From Bacillus sp. X1(2014) (GTDB lineage Bacteria; Bacillota; Bacilli; Bacillales_B; DSM-18226): a stretch of 64,000 nucleotides of DNA. The stretch spans positions 38,906 through 102,905 of the forward strand of contig NZ_VEED01000019.1 in the NCBI RefSeq assembly GCF_007678255.1, given 5' to 3'. A program made the position numbers and the translations under genes. Positions 34,075 through 43,350 of this stretch are shown here, piece by piece; within the stretch, counting starts at the first letter, position 1, and every line of letters starts with the position of its first letter. The notes beneath the pieces are model-generated. The model was not told where the DNA came from. It ran no database searches and saw nothing but the letters and a program-made list of their open reading frames with translations.

Positions 34075-34085
34075 TGTGTTATACT
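34075..34085 (+). promoter_or_regulatory. CcpN-type operator overlapping the pckA -10
   Basis: TGTGTTATACT fits the B. subtilis CcpN consensus TRTGHYATAYW at all 11 positions and covers the TATACT -10 box (34080-34085) of pckA. CcpN represses gluconeogenic pckA and gapB in glycolytic conditions. Confidence 0.75.
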
Positions 34086-34135
34086 TTTTGTATTATTAAC
34101 ATTATAAAAACTTAAATAAAGGAAGGTCTCATTAA

Positions 34136-35722
34136 ATGAATTCTGTTGATACTCCTAATGAATTAAATCAATTGTTAAATGAAAGTCATGTTCATGTGCA
34201 ATTATCTGTTCCTCAATTGGTAGAGAAAGTCTTAACTCGTCAAGAAGGAGCACTAACTTCTACGGGAGCAATTAGTGTTGCTACCGGTAAATATACGGGC
34301 CGGTCACCACAGGATAAATTCATTGTCTTAGAAGATTCAACGAAGGACAAAATTGAATGGGGCACGACCAATCAACCAATTTCAGAGCCGGTTTTCACAA
34401 AGCTTTATCAAAAGGTCATTAATTATTTACAACAGAAAAATGAGATCTTTGTTTTTAAAGGCTTTGCTGGTGCCGATAAAAAATCACGTTTACCTATCCA
34501 GGTTGTAAATGAATTAGCATGGCAAAATTTATTTGTACACCAGTTATTTATTCGCCCGACTGCAGAAGAGCTGCTTGAACATGAAACTGGTTTTACCGTT
34601 ATTTCTGCCCCTAATTTCAAGGCCGATCCAGCAATCGATGGTACAAATTCGGAAGCATTTGTAATTATCTCATTTGAGAAAAGAATTGTTTTAATCGGTG
34701 GAACAGAATACGCAGGCGAGATGAAGAAGTCTATTTTCTCGGTCATGAACTATCTACTTCCTGAAAATAATATATTCTCCATGCACTGTTCTGCAAATGT
34801 TGGCATTGAAGGCGATGTTGCATTATTCTTTGGCTTGTCCGGAACTGGAAAAACCACCTTATCGGCGGATCCAAATCGTCGATTAATTGGTGACGATGAG
34901 CACGGCTGGTCATCCACTGGTGTCTTTAATATCGAGGGAGGCTGCTATGCAAAATGTATTAATCTTTCTCGTGAAAAAGAGCCACAAATTTTTGACGCAA
35001 TCCGCTTTGGAACGGTATTGGAAAATGTTACGTTGAATCAGGAATCCAGAATACCTGATTATGATGATGGCACATTAACAGAAAATACACGTGCCGCTTA
35101 TCCGATTCATGCAATTGATAATATTGTTGAACCAAGTATTGCCGGTCATCCAAACACTATCATTTTCTTGACTGCTGACGCTTTTGGTGTATTGCCTCCT
35201 ATTTCAAAACTAACTAAGGAACAAGCAATGTATCATTTTTTAAGTGGTTATACTTCAAAACTAGCCGGAACAGAGCGTGGAATTACCTCACCACAAGCTA
35301 CCTTCTCTACCTGCTTTGGTGCACCATTCTTGCCGCTGCCTGCAACTCGATACGCAGAAATGTTAGGTGAAAAGATTCTTGAGCACAATGCGAATGTATT
35401 TCTTGTGAATACAGGCTGGACCGGCGGTGAATATGGAGTCGGTAATCGGATGAAACTTTCCTATACCCGTGCTATGATCCAGGCGGCGCTTGAAGGGGAA
35501 CTAAATCATGTAGAAACAACCAAGGATAAAATTTTCGGCTTAAATATTCCTCTTCATATTGCGGGAGTACCAGATGAAGTTCTTCAGCCTAGTAAAACAT
35601 GGTCTGATCCGTTTGCTTATGAGAAGAAAGCAGAAGAATTAGCAACACAGTTCCGAGAAAACTTCAAAAAATTCACAAACGTCTCAGAAGAAATCGAACA
35701 AAAAGGCGGACCAATTGCGTAA
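34136..35722 (+). CDS. pckA: Phosphoenolpyruvate carboxykinase (ATP)
   Basis: A 528-residue gluconeogenic enzyme converting oxaloacetate and ATP to phosphoenolpyruvate, CO2 and ADP. The kinase P-loop [14 protein letters not shown] and the metal-binding GDDEHGW follow family order; TGRSPQDKF (oxaloacetate site) and TGWTGGEYG are also clear. Length matches other ATP-type PckA. ATG at 34136 follows AAAGGAAGG. A CcpN-type operator lies on the promoter. It is divergent from metK as in B. subtilis. Confidence 0.97.
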   Translation: MNSVDTPNELNQLLNESHVHVQLSVPQLVEKVLTRQEGALTSTGAISVATGKYTGRSPQDKFIVLEDSTKDKIEWGTTNQPISEPVFTKLYQKVINYLQQKNEIFVFKGFAGADKKSRLPIQVVNELAWQNLFVHQLFIRPTAEELLEHETGFTVISAPNFKADPAIDGTNSEAFVIISFEKRIVLIGGTEYAGEMKKSIFSVMNYLLPENNIFSMHCSANVGIEGDVALFFGLSGTGKTTLSADPNRRLIGDDEHGWSSTGVFNIEGGCYAKCINLSREKEPQIFDAIRFGTVLENVTLNQESRIPDYDDGTLTENTRAAYPIHAIDNIVEPSIAGHPNTIIFLTADAFGVLPPISKLTKEQAMYHFLSGYTSKLAGTERGITSPQATFSTCFGAPFLPLPATRYAEMLGEKILEHNANVFLVNTGWTGGEYGVGNRMKLSYTRAMIQAALEGELNHVETTKDKIFGLNIPLHIAGVPDEVLQPSKTWSDPFAYEKKAEELATQFRENFKKFTNVSEEIEQKGGPIA

Positions 35723-35745
35723 GCGAAAAGCGCCCTCTATATTCT

Positions 35746-35778
35746 AAAAGCCCATATCATTTCGATATGGGCTTTCTT
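35746..35778. terminator. Bidirectional terminator
   Basis: AAAGCCCATATC pairs with GATATGGGCTTT. The hairpin includes the last codons of the convergent anti-sigma gene. Confidence 0.85.
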
Positions 35779-36710
35779 ACTTCTACCGGTACTGATTTAT
35801 TTAATAAAGTAAACCGATATTTGCCGCTTTTTTTAAGGTCGAAATCTCCCTTATAAATGGAAATCTTTTTTCCATCAGTGGTAGTGTAATCGGTCTTATC
35901 TTTAAAGGTAAAGGTTGATTCTTCTGCATTTTCTAATTCAAATATCTCTAATTCAATTTCAGGTGGAAGGTTTTCTCCCTCAACCTCAATAGCAGCATCT
36001 TCATAGAAACCTGCGTATAAAACTTCTTGGGAAATCATTAGAGTGGAATCACCTATTGTGATATAAGGCTCCATTACATAAATTGAAAATTCACCAACCT
36101 TTTTATTGCCGGCCATAAATTCAAGATTATATTCACCAGAAAAAGTAAATGGTCTAAAACTTGTCATTGCATGACCATCTGCCCCATACATCCCCCCTGA
36201 TATTACGGTTGTTGCAAGATGTTCTTTAACTCCTGTTTTTACATGGGTTGCCATTATGTTTAAAGGTTTATTGGCAAAATCCTTATCATAGTCACCCCAT
36301 AAATAGACTGCTATTTTCGAAACACTCCTTTGATCCTTCGCTATCCACACAAGTGGAGCAAGCAGGCTAACTTTGTTTGGTATACCAAAATTGCTATCAG
36401 GATAATATGGTGTGCCACTCTTATCCATTAAAGCAAAAAACTCGCCCTTTTTTACAACTTCTGTCTTTATAGACCCCGAATTGCTTAAATCTTCACCGTG
36501 GTTTGTGAAATAAAGGATTGGAGCAATTATTGCCAACATAAACACAGCTGCTATTGCCGCTAGTCTTTGAAAATTAAATCGCCTGCTTTGTTTCTGAGAG
36601 CCTGCCTCACTAATTGCTTTTTGCAAAGCGGTTCTCTGCTTTGCAGTTAACTCATGCTTTGGAAAATCGGCCATTATCTCCAGTAATTCTTTATCCTTTA
36701 ATTGACTCAA
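35757..36710 (-). CDS. Probable membrane-anchored anti-sigma factor
   Basis: A 317-residue protein with a short cytoplasmic N-terminal part (about 1-47), one membrane segment (RLAAIAAVFMLAIIAPILYF, about 48-67) and a large extracytoplasmic beta-rich domain. It overlaps the ECF sigma gene by 20 bp. TTG at 36708-36710 follows GGAGGGGGAG. This topology and coupling are those of anti-sigma factors that hold ECF sigma factors at the membrane. The N-terminal part lacks a clear HxxxCxxC zinc motif, so it is not a ZAS-type. The signal it senses is unknown. Confidence 0.72.
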   Translation of the reverse strand: MSQLKDKELLEIMADFPKHELTAKQRTALQKAISEAGSQKQSRRFNFQRLAAIAAVFMLAIIAPILYFTNHGEDLSNSGSIKTEVVKKGEFFALMDKSGTPYYPDSNFGIPNKVSLLAPLVWIAKDQRSVSKIAVYLWGDYDKDFANKPLNIMATHVKTGVKEHLATTVISGGMYGADGHAMTSFRPFTFSGEYNLEFMAGNKKVGEFSIYVMEPYITIGDSTLMISQEVLYAGFYEDAAIEVEGENLPPEIELEIFELENAEESTFTFKDKTDYTTTDGKKISIYKGDFDLKKSGKYRFTLLNKSVPVEVRKPISK

Positions 36711-37215
36711 AATACTCCCCCTCCTTTAAGCGCTCATTTAGTTTTCTCACTGCCCGAAAAAAAGTAACATTCACTTTATTCTCCGTCCAGCCAAGGACTT
36801 GACCTGCTTCTTCGGATGAAAGTTCTGCAATACCTCTTAATAAAATCACATCACGATAAGTGGGCTTTAACTCATTAATTACTTCATACAAATAGGCATA
36901 TTCCATTTTCCTAACAATTTTTTCCCCGGTATCTTGTTCATGAAGCTTAGGGGATTCATAATCTAAAATCTGTTTAATTCTGTTCCAAACAGATTTCTTT
37001 CGGTAAAAGTCTATCGCTGTATTTCTTGCAATCGATATCAGCCATGTTTTCGGGCTTGAATCATTTTTAAATTGACTTAAGGCTCTTAATGCCCGTAAAA
37101 AGGTCTCTTGAACCAAATCCTCAACATCCACCGAACCTGTATAATAAACAAGATAATTTGTAACATCCTGCTCATATTGAATAAACCATTTCTCTATTTG
37201 ATGGCCGCGTTCCAA
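36691..37215 (-). CDS. ECF-type RNA polymerase sigma factor
   Basis: A 174-residue sigma-70 ECF protein. Region 2 shows DVEDLVQETFLRALRAL and KTWLISIARNTAIDFYRKK (-10 recognition). Region 4 has LKPTYRDVILLRGIAELSSE then the helix GQVLGWTENKVNVTFFRAVR (-35 recognition). I start at TTG 37215 because GGGAAGGGGGA precedes it; the frame is open to 37233. The cognate anti-sigma gene overlaps downstream. A possible autoregulated ECF promoter lies at 37264-37289. Regulon unknown. Confidence 0.9.
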   Translation of the reverse strand: MERGHQIEKWFIQYEQDVTNYLVYYTGSVDVEDLVQETFLRALRALSQFKNDSSPKTWLISIARNTAIDFYRKKSVWNRIKQILDYESPKLHEQDTGEKIVRKMEYAYLYEVINELKPTYRDVILLRGIAELSSEEAGQVLGWTENKVNVTFFRAVRKLNERLKEGEYFESIKG

Positions 37216-37263
37216 TCCAATCCCCCTTCCCAAAAACCTTTATCCTAATAAATCTATTAATAA

Positions 37264-37289
37264 GACGTATGTATCGAAAGTTTATTACA
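37264..37289 (-). promoter_or_regulatory. Candidate ECF-type autoregulatory promoter
   Basis: TGTAAT, 16 bp, then CGTC on the minus strand, 50 bp before the sigma gene. This resembles the TGAAAC-N16-CGTC pattern of Bacillus ECF sigma factors, with two mismatches in the -35 part. Confidence 0.35.
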
Positions 37290-37356
37290 CATTTATAATA
37301 TTTTTTTCAAAAGGCTCTTATCGTAAACTTGGTTGCTGTGTTCGATTCGTGGCCCA

Positions 37357-37865
37357 TTCGGACAGCTTTCGTGATTTCAAAGGCAATCGTGTCCGAACAT
37401 CTGTCGTCTTCGGACAGCTTTCGTGATTTCAAAGGCAATCGTGTCCGAACATCAGTCGTCTTCGGACAGCTTTCGTGATTTCAAAGGCAATCATGTCCGA
37501 ACATCAGTCGTCTTCGGACAGCTTTCGTGATTTCAAAGGCAATCGTGTCCGAACATCGGTCGTCTTCGGACAGCTTTCGTGATTTCAAAGGCAATCGTGT
37601 CCGAACATCGGTCGTCTTCGGACAGCTTTCGTGATTTCAAAGGCAATCGTGTCCGAACATCAGTCGTCTTCGGACAGCTTTCGTGATTTCAAAGGCAATC
37701 GTGTCCGAACATCAGTCGTCTTCGGACAACTTTCGTGATTTCAAAGGCAATCGTGTCCGAACATCGGTCGTCTTCGGACAGCTTTCGTGATTTCAAAGGC
37801 AATCGTGTCCGAACATCAGTCGTCTTCGGACAGCTTTCGTGATTTCAAAGACAATCATGTCCGAA
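37357..37865. repeat. Ten-copy 52-bp tandem repeat with internal palindrome
   Basis: Units start at 37357, 37409, 37461, 37513, 37565, 37617, 37669, 37721, 37773 and 37825 (the last one partial, 41 bp), an exact 52-bp period. Each carries inverted ends TTCGGACA and TGTCCGAA, with an inner GATT/AATC pair, joined by an 11-base linker CATCAGTCGTC. Differences are single bases (CAG/CGG/CTG in the linker, GCAATC G/A). The array lies between the 3' end of ytmB and the promoter of the sigma gene and is non-coding. Confidence 0.97.
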
Positions 37866-37944
37866 TTATATTCCTTCCGTAGATTTTTATGGTTAAATCG
37901 GTTCCAAAAACAACAATTATTCCCAAAACAGCATTCAAAAAAAA

Positions 37945-37972
37945 AAAAGCAGGTTGCAAAACCCTGCTTAGT
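37945..37972 (-). terminator. Terminator of ytmAB
   Basis: AAGCAGG and CCTGCTT arms, with a run of more than ten T residues on the minus strand. The hairpin overlaps the ytmB stop. Confidence 0.85.
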
Positions 37973-38210
37973 TCGTTGAATTTAATGAAATTAATTGATA
38001 GGTGATAGTCGTGCTGTTATTCTGCAACTCGACTTTTTTTATGACTGCTGTACCACTTGAATCACTATCCATTGTTTTTCTTACATCAATTGGAATCTCG
38101 ATGGGATAAAGCCTGTACCCTTCTTTTTCTAATGTAAAGACATTTTCCTCTACTCGTTTCTCTCTTCCTTTTGTCACGATCATCGTATTTAACTCAAGAG
38201 GCATACCCAT
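37968..38210 (-). CDS. ytmB: DUF2584 family protein YtmB
   Basis: An 80-residue protein beginning MGMPLELNTMIVTKGREKRV, matching the small YtmB family of Bacillus, of unknown function. It has no membrane segment or cysteine and looks like a compact beta-rich domain. It follows ytmA by 40 bp on the same strand, the arrangement seen in B. subtilis, and is closed by a terminator. Confidence 0.82.
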   Translation of the reverse strand: MGMPLELNTMIVTKGREKRVEENVFTLEKEGYRLYPIEIPIDVRKTMDSDSSGTAVIKKVELQNNSTTITYQLISLNSTN

Positions 38211-38250
38211 ATCTTAAATCCGCTCCTCTGCTTGTTTTATCTATATATTA

Positions 38251-39045
38251 TCATCTTTTACGCTGACTTTTCATCCACTTTGATAAATCCGAAACGACTT
38301 TTCTATTTATTTCAGGCGGGAAGTAATGTGTATACTCACTAAAATACCAACAATTAACCGGCTTATCTAATTCTCTCAGCCTTCTTTCCAGGCGATAGGC
38401 GTGTTCGACAGAGACATTACTGTCATTTACACCATGGATAATTAGGACTGGAGCAGTCAGTTTTTCTAAGGAATAGATTGGGGTTCTGTCTTGATAACGT
38501 TCCGGATATTTATGAGGGGTCCCGCCAATCACTCGTTTCATCATTCTTCGTAAATCCTTCCGTTCCATATAGGTAAGGAACATATCACTTACTCCCCCCC
38601 AGGTGACTACAGACGCAGTCTCAGGGAACTGGATTCCAGTCAAAAGGGCCATCACTCCACCACGCGAGAACCCAAAAATATGTATATCCAGAACCCTCGG
38701 CAAAGATTTTAACAGCCAAAAGGCCGCAAATGCATCTTCTCGGTCGTCCCCGGCAAAATCCTCATTGCCCTCACCGCCTTGATTGCCACGATAATAAGGC
38801 GCGAAAACAATGAACCCCTCAGCGGCAAACTGGGCAATCCTTGCTGGTCGAACTTTGCCTACATTTTTGATGCCTCCGCGTAAATAAAGGAAACCATCAT
38901 ACTCACCTTTTCCAATAGGTTCCGCCAACATTCCTTTGACTCTTAAACCATTGGAAAGGTAGGTGATGACCTTTAATTCAACTGTTGGATTTGGAGAAGG
39001 AAAACGCATCATCTCAACGATTTTTCCTTCAAGGTTATGGTTCAT
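38251..39045 (-). CDS. ytmA: Alpha/beta hydrolase, S9-type (YtmA)
   Basis: A 264-residue hydrolase related to the catalytic domain of prolyl oligopeptidases. The nucleophile elbow is GFSRGG, the acid is in HGVNDSNV and the histidine in YTHYFPP. YLRGG near the start would form the oxyanion hole. It has no propeller domain, so it may be an esterase or small-peptide hydrolase; the substrate is unknown. It is divergent from ytlA and heads the ytmAB pair. Confidence 0.85.
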   Translation of the reverse strand: MNHNLEGKIVEMMRFPSPNPTVELKVITYLSNGLRVKGMLAEPIGKGEYDGFLYLRGGIKNVGKVRPARIAQFAAEGFIVFAPYYRGNQGGEGNEDFAGDDREDAFAAFWLLKSLPRVLDIHIFGFSRGGVMALLTGIQFPETASVVTWGGVSDMFLTYMERKDLRRMMKRVIGGTPHKYPERYQDRTPIYSLEKLTAPVLIIHGVNDSNVSVEHAYRLERRLRELDKPVNCWYFSEYTHYFPPEINRKVVSDLSKWMKSQRKR

Positions 39046-39168
39046 CTACACATCTTCTCTCTTTTTGTAAAATTTATAACACATAGGCATTCACACATTT
39101 TTTTCCACTTCATACGATATCTTAGGTTATTAGCCCAGATTCTTTTTAAATTTAAGGAGGCTTGCTTC

Positions 39169-40185
39169 ATGAAAAAATCATTAAAATTCAGTTTCTCCTT
39201 GCTTCTCATCACTATACTTATGTTTTCACTAGCCGCTTGTAATAGTACCACCAAAAATGAAACGAAGAAGCTTGAAAAGGTACGTATCGCTGAAGTTACT
39301 AGGTCCATATTTTATGCTCCGCAATATGTTGCTCTAGCTAAAGGATTTTTCAAGGCAGAAGGCTTAGATGTGACGCTGACAACAACACCAGGCGGCGACA
39401 AAACCATGACAACATTAATTTCCGGAGGGGCTGACGTTGCTCTTGTTGGATCGGAAACCTCGATTTATGTATACGCGCAAGGCGCAAATGATCCGGTCAT
39501 TAATTTTGCCCAATTAACTCAGACAGATGGTACATTCCTCGTTTCTAGAGAAAAGATAGATAATTTCTCGTGGGATCTGTTAAAAGGAAAAACCTTCTTA
39601 GGACAACGTAAAGGCGGCATGCCGCAAATGGTTGGCGAGTTTGTTTTAAAGAAGCATGGCATTGATCCACATAATGATTTGAACTTAATCCAGAATATTG
39701 ATTTTGCTAATATTGCCAATGCTTTTGCCTCAGGAACGGGCGAATTCGTGCAATTATTTGAACCAACTGCGAGTATTTTTGAAAAAGAAGGCAAAGGTCA
39801 TATTGTTGCATCCTTCGGGAAAGAATCTGGCCATGTTCCATACACCACTTTTATGTCCAAGAAAAGCTATATGAATGAAAATAAAGAAACCATCGAAAAG
39901 TTTACTAGGGCTATTTACAAAGCACAACAGTGGGTCGAATCCCATAGTGCCGAAGAAATTGCTAAAGCGGTCGAATCATTTTTCCCGGACACAGACTTAG
40001 CCATTATGACCACCGTTGTGGATCGTTATAAAACTCAAGGGTCCTTTGCCACAGATCCAATCCTCGATCAGGCGGAATGGGATAATCTTCAGAACATCAT
40101 GAATGAAGCAGGAGAACTTCCAAAAGAAGTAGATCATCAAACACTTGTAAACACAAAGGTAGCTGAAAAGATTATTAACGAATAA
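39169..40185 (+). CDS. ytlA: ABC transporter substrate-binding lipoprotein YtlA
   Basis: A 338-residue SsuA/THI5-like (NMT1) solute-binding protein. The lipoprotein signal ends with lipobox SLAAC (about residue 23), then VRIAEVTRSIFYAPQYVALA begins the mature domain. ATG at 39169 follows AAGGAGG; the frame is open to 39037. With ytlC and ytlD it forms a NitT/TauT-type importer, whose ligand (sulfonate, pyrimidine or other) cannot be read from the sequence. Confidence 0.87.
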   Translation: MKKSLKFSFSLLLITILMFSLAACNSTTKNETKKLEKVRIAEVTRSIFYAPQYVALAKGFFKAEGLDVTLTTTPGGDKTMTTLISGGADVALVGSETSIYVYAQGANDPVINFAQLTQTDGTFLVSREKIDNFSWDLLKGKTFLGQRKGGMPQMVGEFVLKKHGIDPHNDLNLIQNIDFANIANAFASGTGEFVQLFEPTASIFEKEGKGHIVASFGKESGHVPYTTFMSKKSYMNENKETIEKFTRAIYKAQQWVESHSAEEIAKAVESFFPDTDLAIMTTVVDRYKTQGSFATDPILDQAEWDNLQNIMNEAGELPKEVDHQTLVNTKVAEKIINE

Positions 40186-40205
40186 AAGAAAGGGAGGCCG
40201 TTTCC

Positions 40206-40982
40206 ATGAGTTTTTTGTCCGTTCAAAATATTCATCACACCTATTTTACTAAAGCCTCTGCTGCCACGGCCCTCTCCGATATTTCATTAACCGTTGAGGA
40301 GGGAGAGTTTGTCTCCCTTCTCGGCCCTAGCGGCTGTGGTAAGACGACTTTGCTTTCCATTATCTCTAGTTTGCTTAAACCAACACAAGGTACTGTTTTG
40401 TTGGAGAATAAGCCTGTAACTACCGCCAAAAACCAAATCGGTTACATGCTCCAGCAAGATTATTTGTTTCCATGGAAAACGATTGAAGAGAATATTCTGT
40501 TAGGTCTGAAATTATCGAAGCAGTTGAATGACCAAACAAGAACGACGACCCTTAACCTCTTAGAGCAAATCGGATTGAGCGGTGTGGAAAAACAACTGCC
40601 TAGGCAGTTATCTGGTGGGATGAGGCAGCGGGTAGCGCTTGTCCGGACCCTCGCCACAGAACCAAAACTGCTAATGCTCGATGAGCCCTTTTCTGCTCTC
40701 GATTATCAAACAAAATTGAAACTTGAAGACCTAGTTTCACAAACATTAGATGACTTTGGCAAAACCGCTATACTCGTGACACATGATATTGGTGAAGCAA
40801 TTGCTATGAGTGACCGTGTCTATTTGCTTTCACCTAGTCCAGGCAGGATTTATAAAACATTTACAATGCCCGATGAACTAAGAAAAATCTCCCCGTTTGA
40901 AGCAAGAAATCATGAAGCATTTTCAAACATCTTTCAAACCATATGGAAGGAGTTGGAATCTCTTGAGCGAGAAAAAGATTAA
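40206..40982 (+). CDS. ytlC: ABC transporter ATP-binding protein YtlC
   Basis: A 258-residue ATPase of the SsuB/TauB group that powers the YtlACD importer. Walker A is GPSGCGKTT, the signature LSGGMRQR, Walker [13 protein letters not shown], and the switch histidine lies in LVTHDI. It follows ytlA by 20 bp and its end overlaps the start of ytlD by 20 bp, so the three are one operon. Confidence 0.93.
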   Translation: MSFLSVQNIHHTYFTKASAATALSDISLTVEEGEFVSLLGPSGCGKTTLLSIISSLLKPTQGTVLLENKPVTTAKNQIGYMLQQDYLFPWKTIEENILLGLKLSKQLNDQTRTTTLNLLEQIGLSGVEKQLPRQLSGGMRQRVALVRTLATEPKLLMLDEPFSALDYQTKLKLEDLVSQTLDDFGKTAILVTHDIGEAIAMSDRVYLLSPSPGRIYKTFTMPDELRKISPFEARNHEAFSNIFQTIWKELESLEREKD

Positions 40983-41769
40983 GCTAGAACTCCTCCATAG
41001 AAACTATATTCAATCGTTAAAAGTTGAAAAAAGATGGGTGAGATTTTATCAAGCAATTATCTTTGTCGTCTTTTTTGCTAGTTGGGAATTTTTCAGTCAA
41101 AAACAGTGGATTGACCCGCTTCTTTTTAGTTCTCCGTCGAAAATTTGGAACTTGCTTCTGGAAAAGATTAATGATGGAACATTAGTCAACCATATTGGGG
41201 TGACCTTAACAGAAACGGTCTTAGGATTTATTCTTGGCACACTTCTCGGTACGTTATTAGCGGCTATTCTTTGGTGGTCACCAATGATTTCAAGGGTGCT
41301 AGACCCTTATCTAGTCGTCTTAAATGCCATGCCAAAAGTCGCATTAGGGCCGATTTTGATTGTTGCGCTTGGGCCAGGATATCCGTCAATTATTGCCATG
41401 GGTGCGATAATCTCGATTATCATTACCACGATCGTTGTTTATACCTCATTTAAAGAGGTAGATCCGAACTATCTAAAGGTACTCCAAACATTCGGAGCCA
41501 CCCGTTTGCAATGCTTCAAGGAAGCAATTCTCCCTGCTAGTTTTCCGACGATTATATCTACCTTAAAGGTAAATGTCGGCTTATCATGGGTCGGTGTTAT
41601 TGTTGGGGAATTCCTTGTGTCCTCCAGAGGACTGGGCTACATGATCATTTATGGCTTCCAAGTATTTAATTTCACCCTTGTTTTCTTATCACTCTTGATT
41701 ATTGCCGTAATTGCCACTATTATGTACCAACTCGTAGAATTACTCGAGAAAAAACTTATCAAGGAATAG
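40963..41769 (+). CDS. ytlD: ABC transporter permease YtlD
   Basis: A 268-residue inner-membrane permease of the SsuC/TauC type with about six helices. The EAA loop for ATPase contact is [20 protein letters not shown] with GAT and downstream [12 protein letters not shown] at 40963 follows AAGGAG inside the end of ytlC, indicating coupling; the open frame reaches 40897. It ends at the edge of a dispersed repeat. Confidence 0.88.
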   Translation: MSEKKIKLELLHRNYIQSLKVEKRWVRFYQAIIFVVFFASWEFFSQKQWIDPLLFSSPSKIWNLLLEKINDGTLVNHIGVTLTETVLGFILGTLLGTLLAAILWWSPMISRVLDPYLVVLNAMPKVALGPILIVALGPGYPSIIAMGAIISIIITTIVVYTSFKEVDPNYLKVLQTFGATRLQCFKEAILPASFPTIISTLKVNVGLSWVGVIVGEFLVSSRGLGYMIIYGFQVFNFTLVFLSLLIIAVIATIMYQLVELLEKKLIKE

Positions 41770-41907
41770 CAGATATAGAAAAGCGGAGCCGCCTTGATTA
41801 GGGGCGACAGGCATAAGACGAGCCGGCGAGAAGGTTGCTCTTTAACCTTCTGACGGATTAGACCTGCGAGCCCCTAGGCGCTGGAGCTAGACATTGTCTG
41901 CTATTCC
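41763..41907. repeat. Dispersed GGAGCTAGACA-type repeat inserted in a convergent terminator
   Basis: The element runs from GAAAAGCGGAGCCGCC (41778) to GGCGCTGGAGCTAGACA (ends 41893). It has inner stem-loops GAAGGTT/AACCTTC and GGGGC/GCCCC. It is bounded by perfect 11-bp arms GGAATAGCAGA (41763-41773) and TCTGCTATTCC (41897-41907), which hold the ends of ytlD and ytkD. A related element lies at 48796-49005. Confidence 0.75.
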
Positions 41908-42380
41908 CTTTCACTTTTTAGCTTTTGTATAAGTTTTACACATTGCTCAACAACCTGATCTTTCATTATAAAGCTGTATGTATCTCCAAATCGCTCCGAT
42001 AAAATATCACCTTGAACTAGCACGGGGCCATTGGTTTCGTAGTAACCAGACGTTTTCTCTATCCTTTTAACTTTCCCCCAAAAAACGATTTTTACAAATG
42101 ACCTGTTAGGTTCAGAAATTTTATACTCAGCCAAAAATGTTAGTTCAGCTAATCTTGCACCTGTCTCTTCAAATACTTCTCGTCTTGCTGCCTCTTCGAG
42201 TGATTCCCCAGACTCACTTTTTCCTCCTGGAAATTCAAGTCCCCTTTTTTTATGGTTGGTCAAAAGCCACTCATCCCCATGTTGGCAGATGACTAACACA
42301 TGTTTTGCTTTCTCTTGAAAAGAATTTGAACTAAAAGACAATTCAACTTGATTTCCATTTTCATCTAAAAAATGTATCAT
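41901..42380 (-). CDS. ytkD: Nudix hydrolase YtkD
   Basis: A 159-residue Nudix pyrophosphohydrolase. The Nudix box runs GGKSESGESLEEAARREV followed by FEETGA, with the metal-binding glutamates in place. B. subtilis YtkD sanitises 8-oxo-dGTP and can also remove RNA 5' pyrophosphate. ATG at 42380 follows GAGGCGG and gives the B. subtilis length; the frame is open to 42422. It is convergent with ytlD across a repeat. Confidence 0.88.
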   Translation of the reverse strand: MIHFLDENGNQVELSFSSNSFQEKAKHVLVICQHGDEWLLTNHKKRGLEFPGGKSESGESLEEAARREVFEETGARLAELTFLAEYKISEPNRSFVKIVFWGKVKRIEKTSGYYETNGPVLVQGDILSERFGDTYSFIMKDQVVEQCVKLIQKLKSERE

Positions 42381-42423
42381 CTTATATTCCGCCTCAACAT
42401 TTATTGCTCTTATTATAATCAAA

Positions 42424-42457
42424 AAAAGAAAAATCCTAAAGGAAGGATTTTTCTTAC
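42424..42457. terminator. Terminator between ytkD and the 105-aa gene
   Basis: AAGAAAAATCC and GGATTTTTCTT arms; it ends the upstream minus-strand 105-aa gene. Confidence 0.75.
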
Positions 42458-42460
42458 AAA

Positions 42461-42778
42461 TTATTTTGGTAATATATTCATGCTTTCAATGTGACTTTTT
42501 GATTCTTCATCACCCAGCTTATGCAGCATTCCGTACACTTGTTGGAGTGTATTATCATAAGCATCGTTTTCACGGTCGTAATGATACTCGACATATGGAA
42601 CATGGGCTCGAAAGAAGTTCTTCCATTCGGTTGAATAGTTTTGATTAAATAATTCACGCAGTTGAGTAATTTCTTCATCACTTGCCTGGATTTTATAACT
42701 CCATGTTGAACTTGTGGCACTTTGCGAAATTTCACCGCTCCCTACATCAATATAATAGGTTTTCTTTTGCTCATCCAT
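42461..42778 (-). CDS. Conserved hypothetical protein, 105 aa
   Basis: A soluble 105-residue protein beginning MDEQKKTYYIDVGSGEISQS, with the central FRAHVPYVEYHYDRENDAYD. It has no cysteine, signal or membrane segment. I believe similar proteins occur next to ytkD in other Bacillus genomes, but I cannot name a function. ATG at 42778 has AAAGGGG nine bases upstream; an ATG at 42787 is too close to it. Divergent from the 85-aa gene. Confidence 0.7.
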   Translation of the reverse strand: MDEQKKTYYIDVGSGEISQSATSSTWSYKIQASDEEITQLRELFNQNYSTEWKNFFRAHVPYVEYHYDRENDAYDNTLQQVYGMLHKLGDEESKSHIESMNILPK

Positions 42779-42980
42779 TATGTTCATCCCCTTTTACTCA
42801 TTAGTAATTTGCAAATAGAAAAAATTTATTCTCTGCCAAATTTCGATTCATTTTTTAAGAACGAATACGGTATAATAAACACACACCAAAGAAACAGACT
42901 TTTCTGTCAATTTACAAAAACGAAAGTTAGAATTATTTTATCTTTAAAAGGGAAAAGAATATAACAAGGAGGTGTACAAA

Positions 42981-43238
42981 ATGAAATTAGTCGATGAATT
43001 ATATGAAATGTACCGAAATAAGTTAACCGGTGACGAAGAAGATATTGATATGCTGGCATTTGCTTTCTTAGAAGAAATGTCACATGAGGATTTACTTGCA
43101 TTAATCCAAGACATGGATAAACAGGAATTATATAATCTAATGGGCATTTATTTAATTGAAAGTTTAAAAGGTAAATTTGCCCAAGAAGAGTACGGCCAGC
43201 ATCGCACGAATACTTATCATCCTCGAAATATTCATTGA
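42981..43238 (+). CDS. Small protein, probably DUF6154 family
   Basis: An 85-residue acidic, helical protein beginning MKLVDELYEMYRNKLTGDEE and containing MLAFAFLEEMSHEDLLALIQ, then a charged C terminus. It resembles the short Bacillus family listed as DUF6154, from memory. No catalytic motif is visible. AAGGAGGTG precedes the ATG with optimal spacing and a terminator follows, so it is a real gene of unknown function. Confidence 0.75.
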   Translation: MKLVDELYEMYRNKLTGDEEDIDMLAFAFLEEMSHEDLLALIQDMDKQELYNLMGIYLIESLKGKFAQEEYGQHRTNTYHPRNIH

Positions 43239-43258
43239 TTATACATAATAGTGTAGAA

Positions 43259-43291
43259 ACGGAAGCCAAAACAGAGGGCTTCCCTTTTTCT
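43259..43291 (+). terminator. Terminator after the 85-aa gene
   Basis: GGAAGCC and GGCTTCC arms followed by a T-run. Confidence 0.85.
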
Positions 43292-43350
43292 TTTCTCAAC
43301 AAAACATAAATCATGTTACAATAGAGTAAAAAAGGAGGCCGCCTACAGAA

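Noticed and set aside
37357..37865. Possible CRISPR array
   Set aside because: The whole 52-bp period is repeated, including the part that would be spacer; there are no unique spacers and no cas genes nearby.
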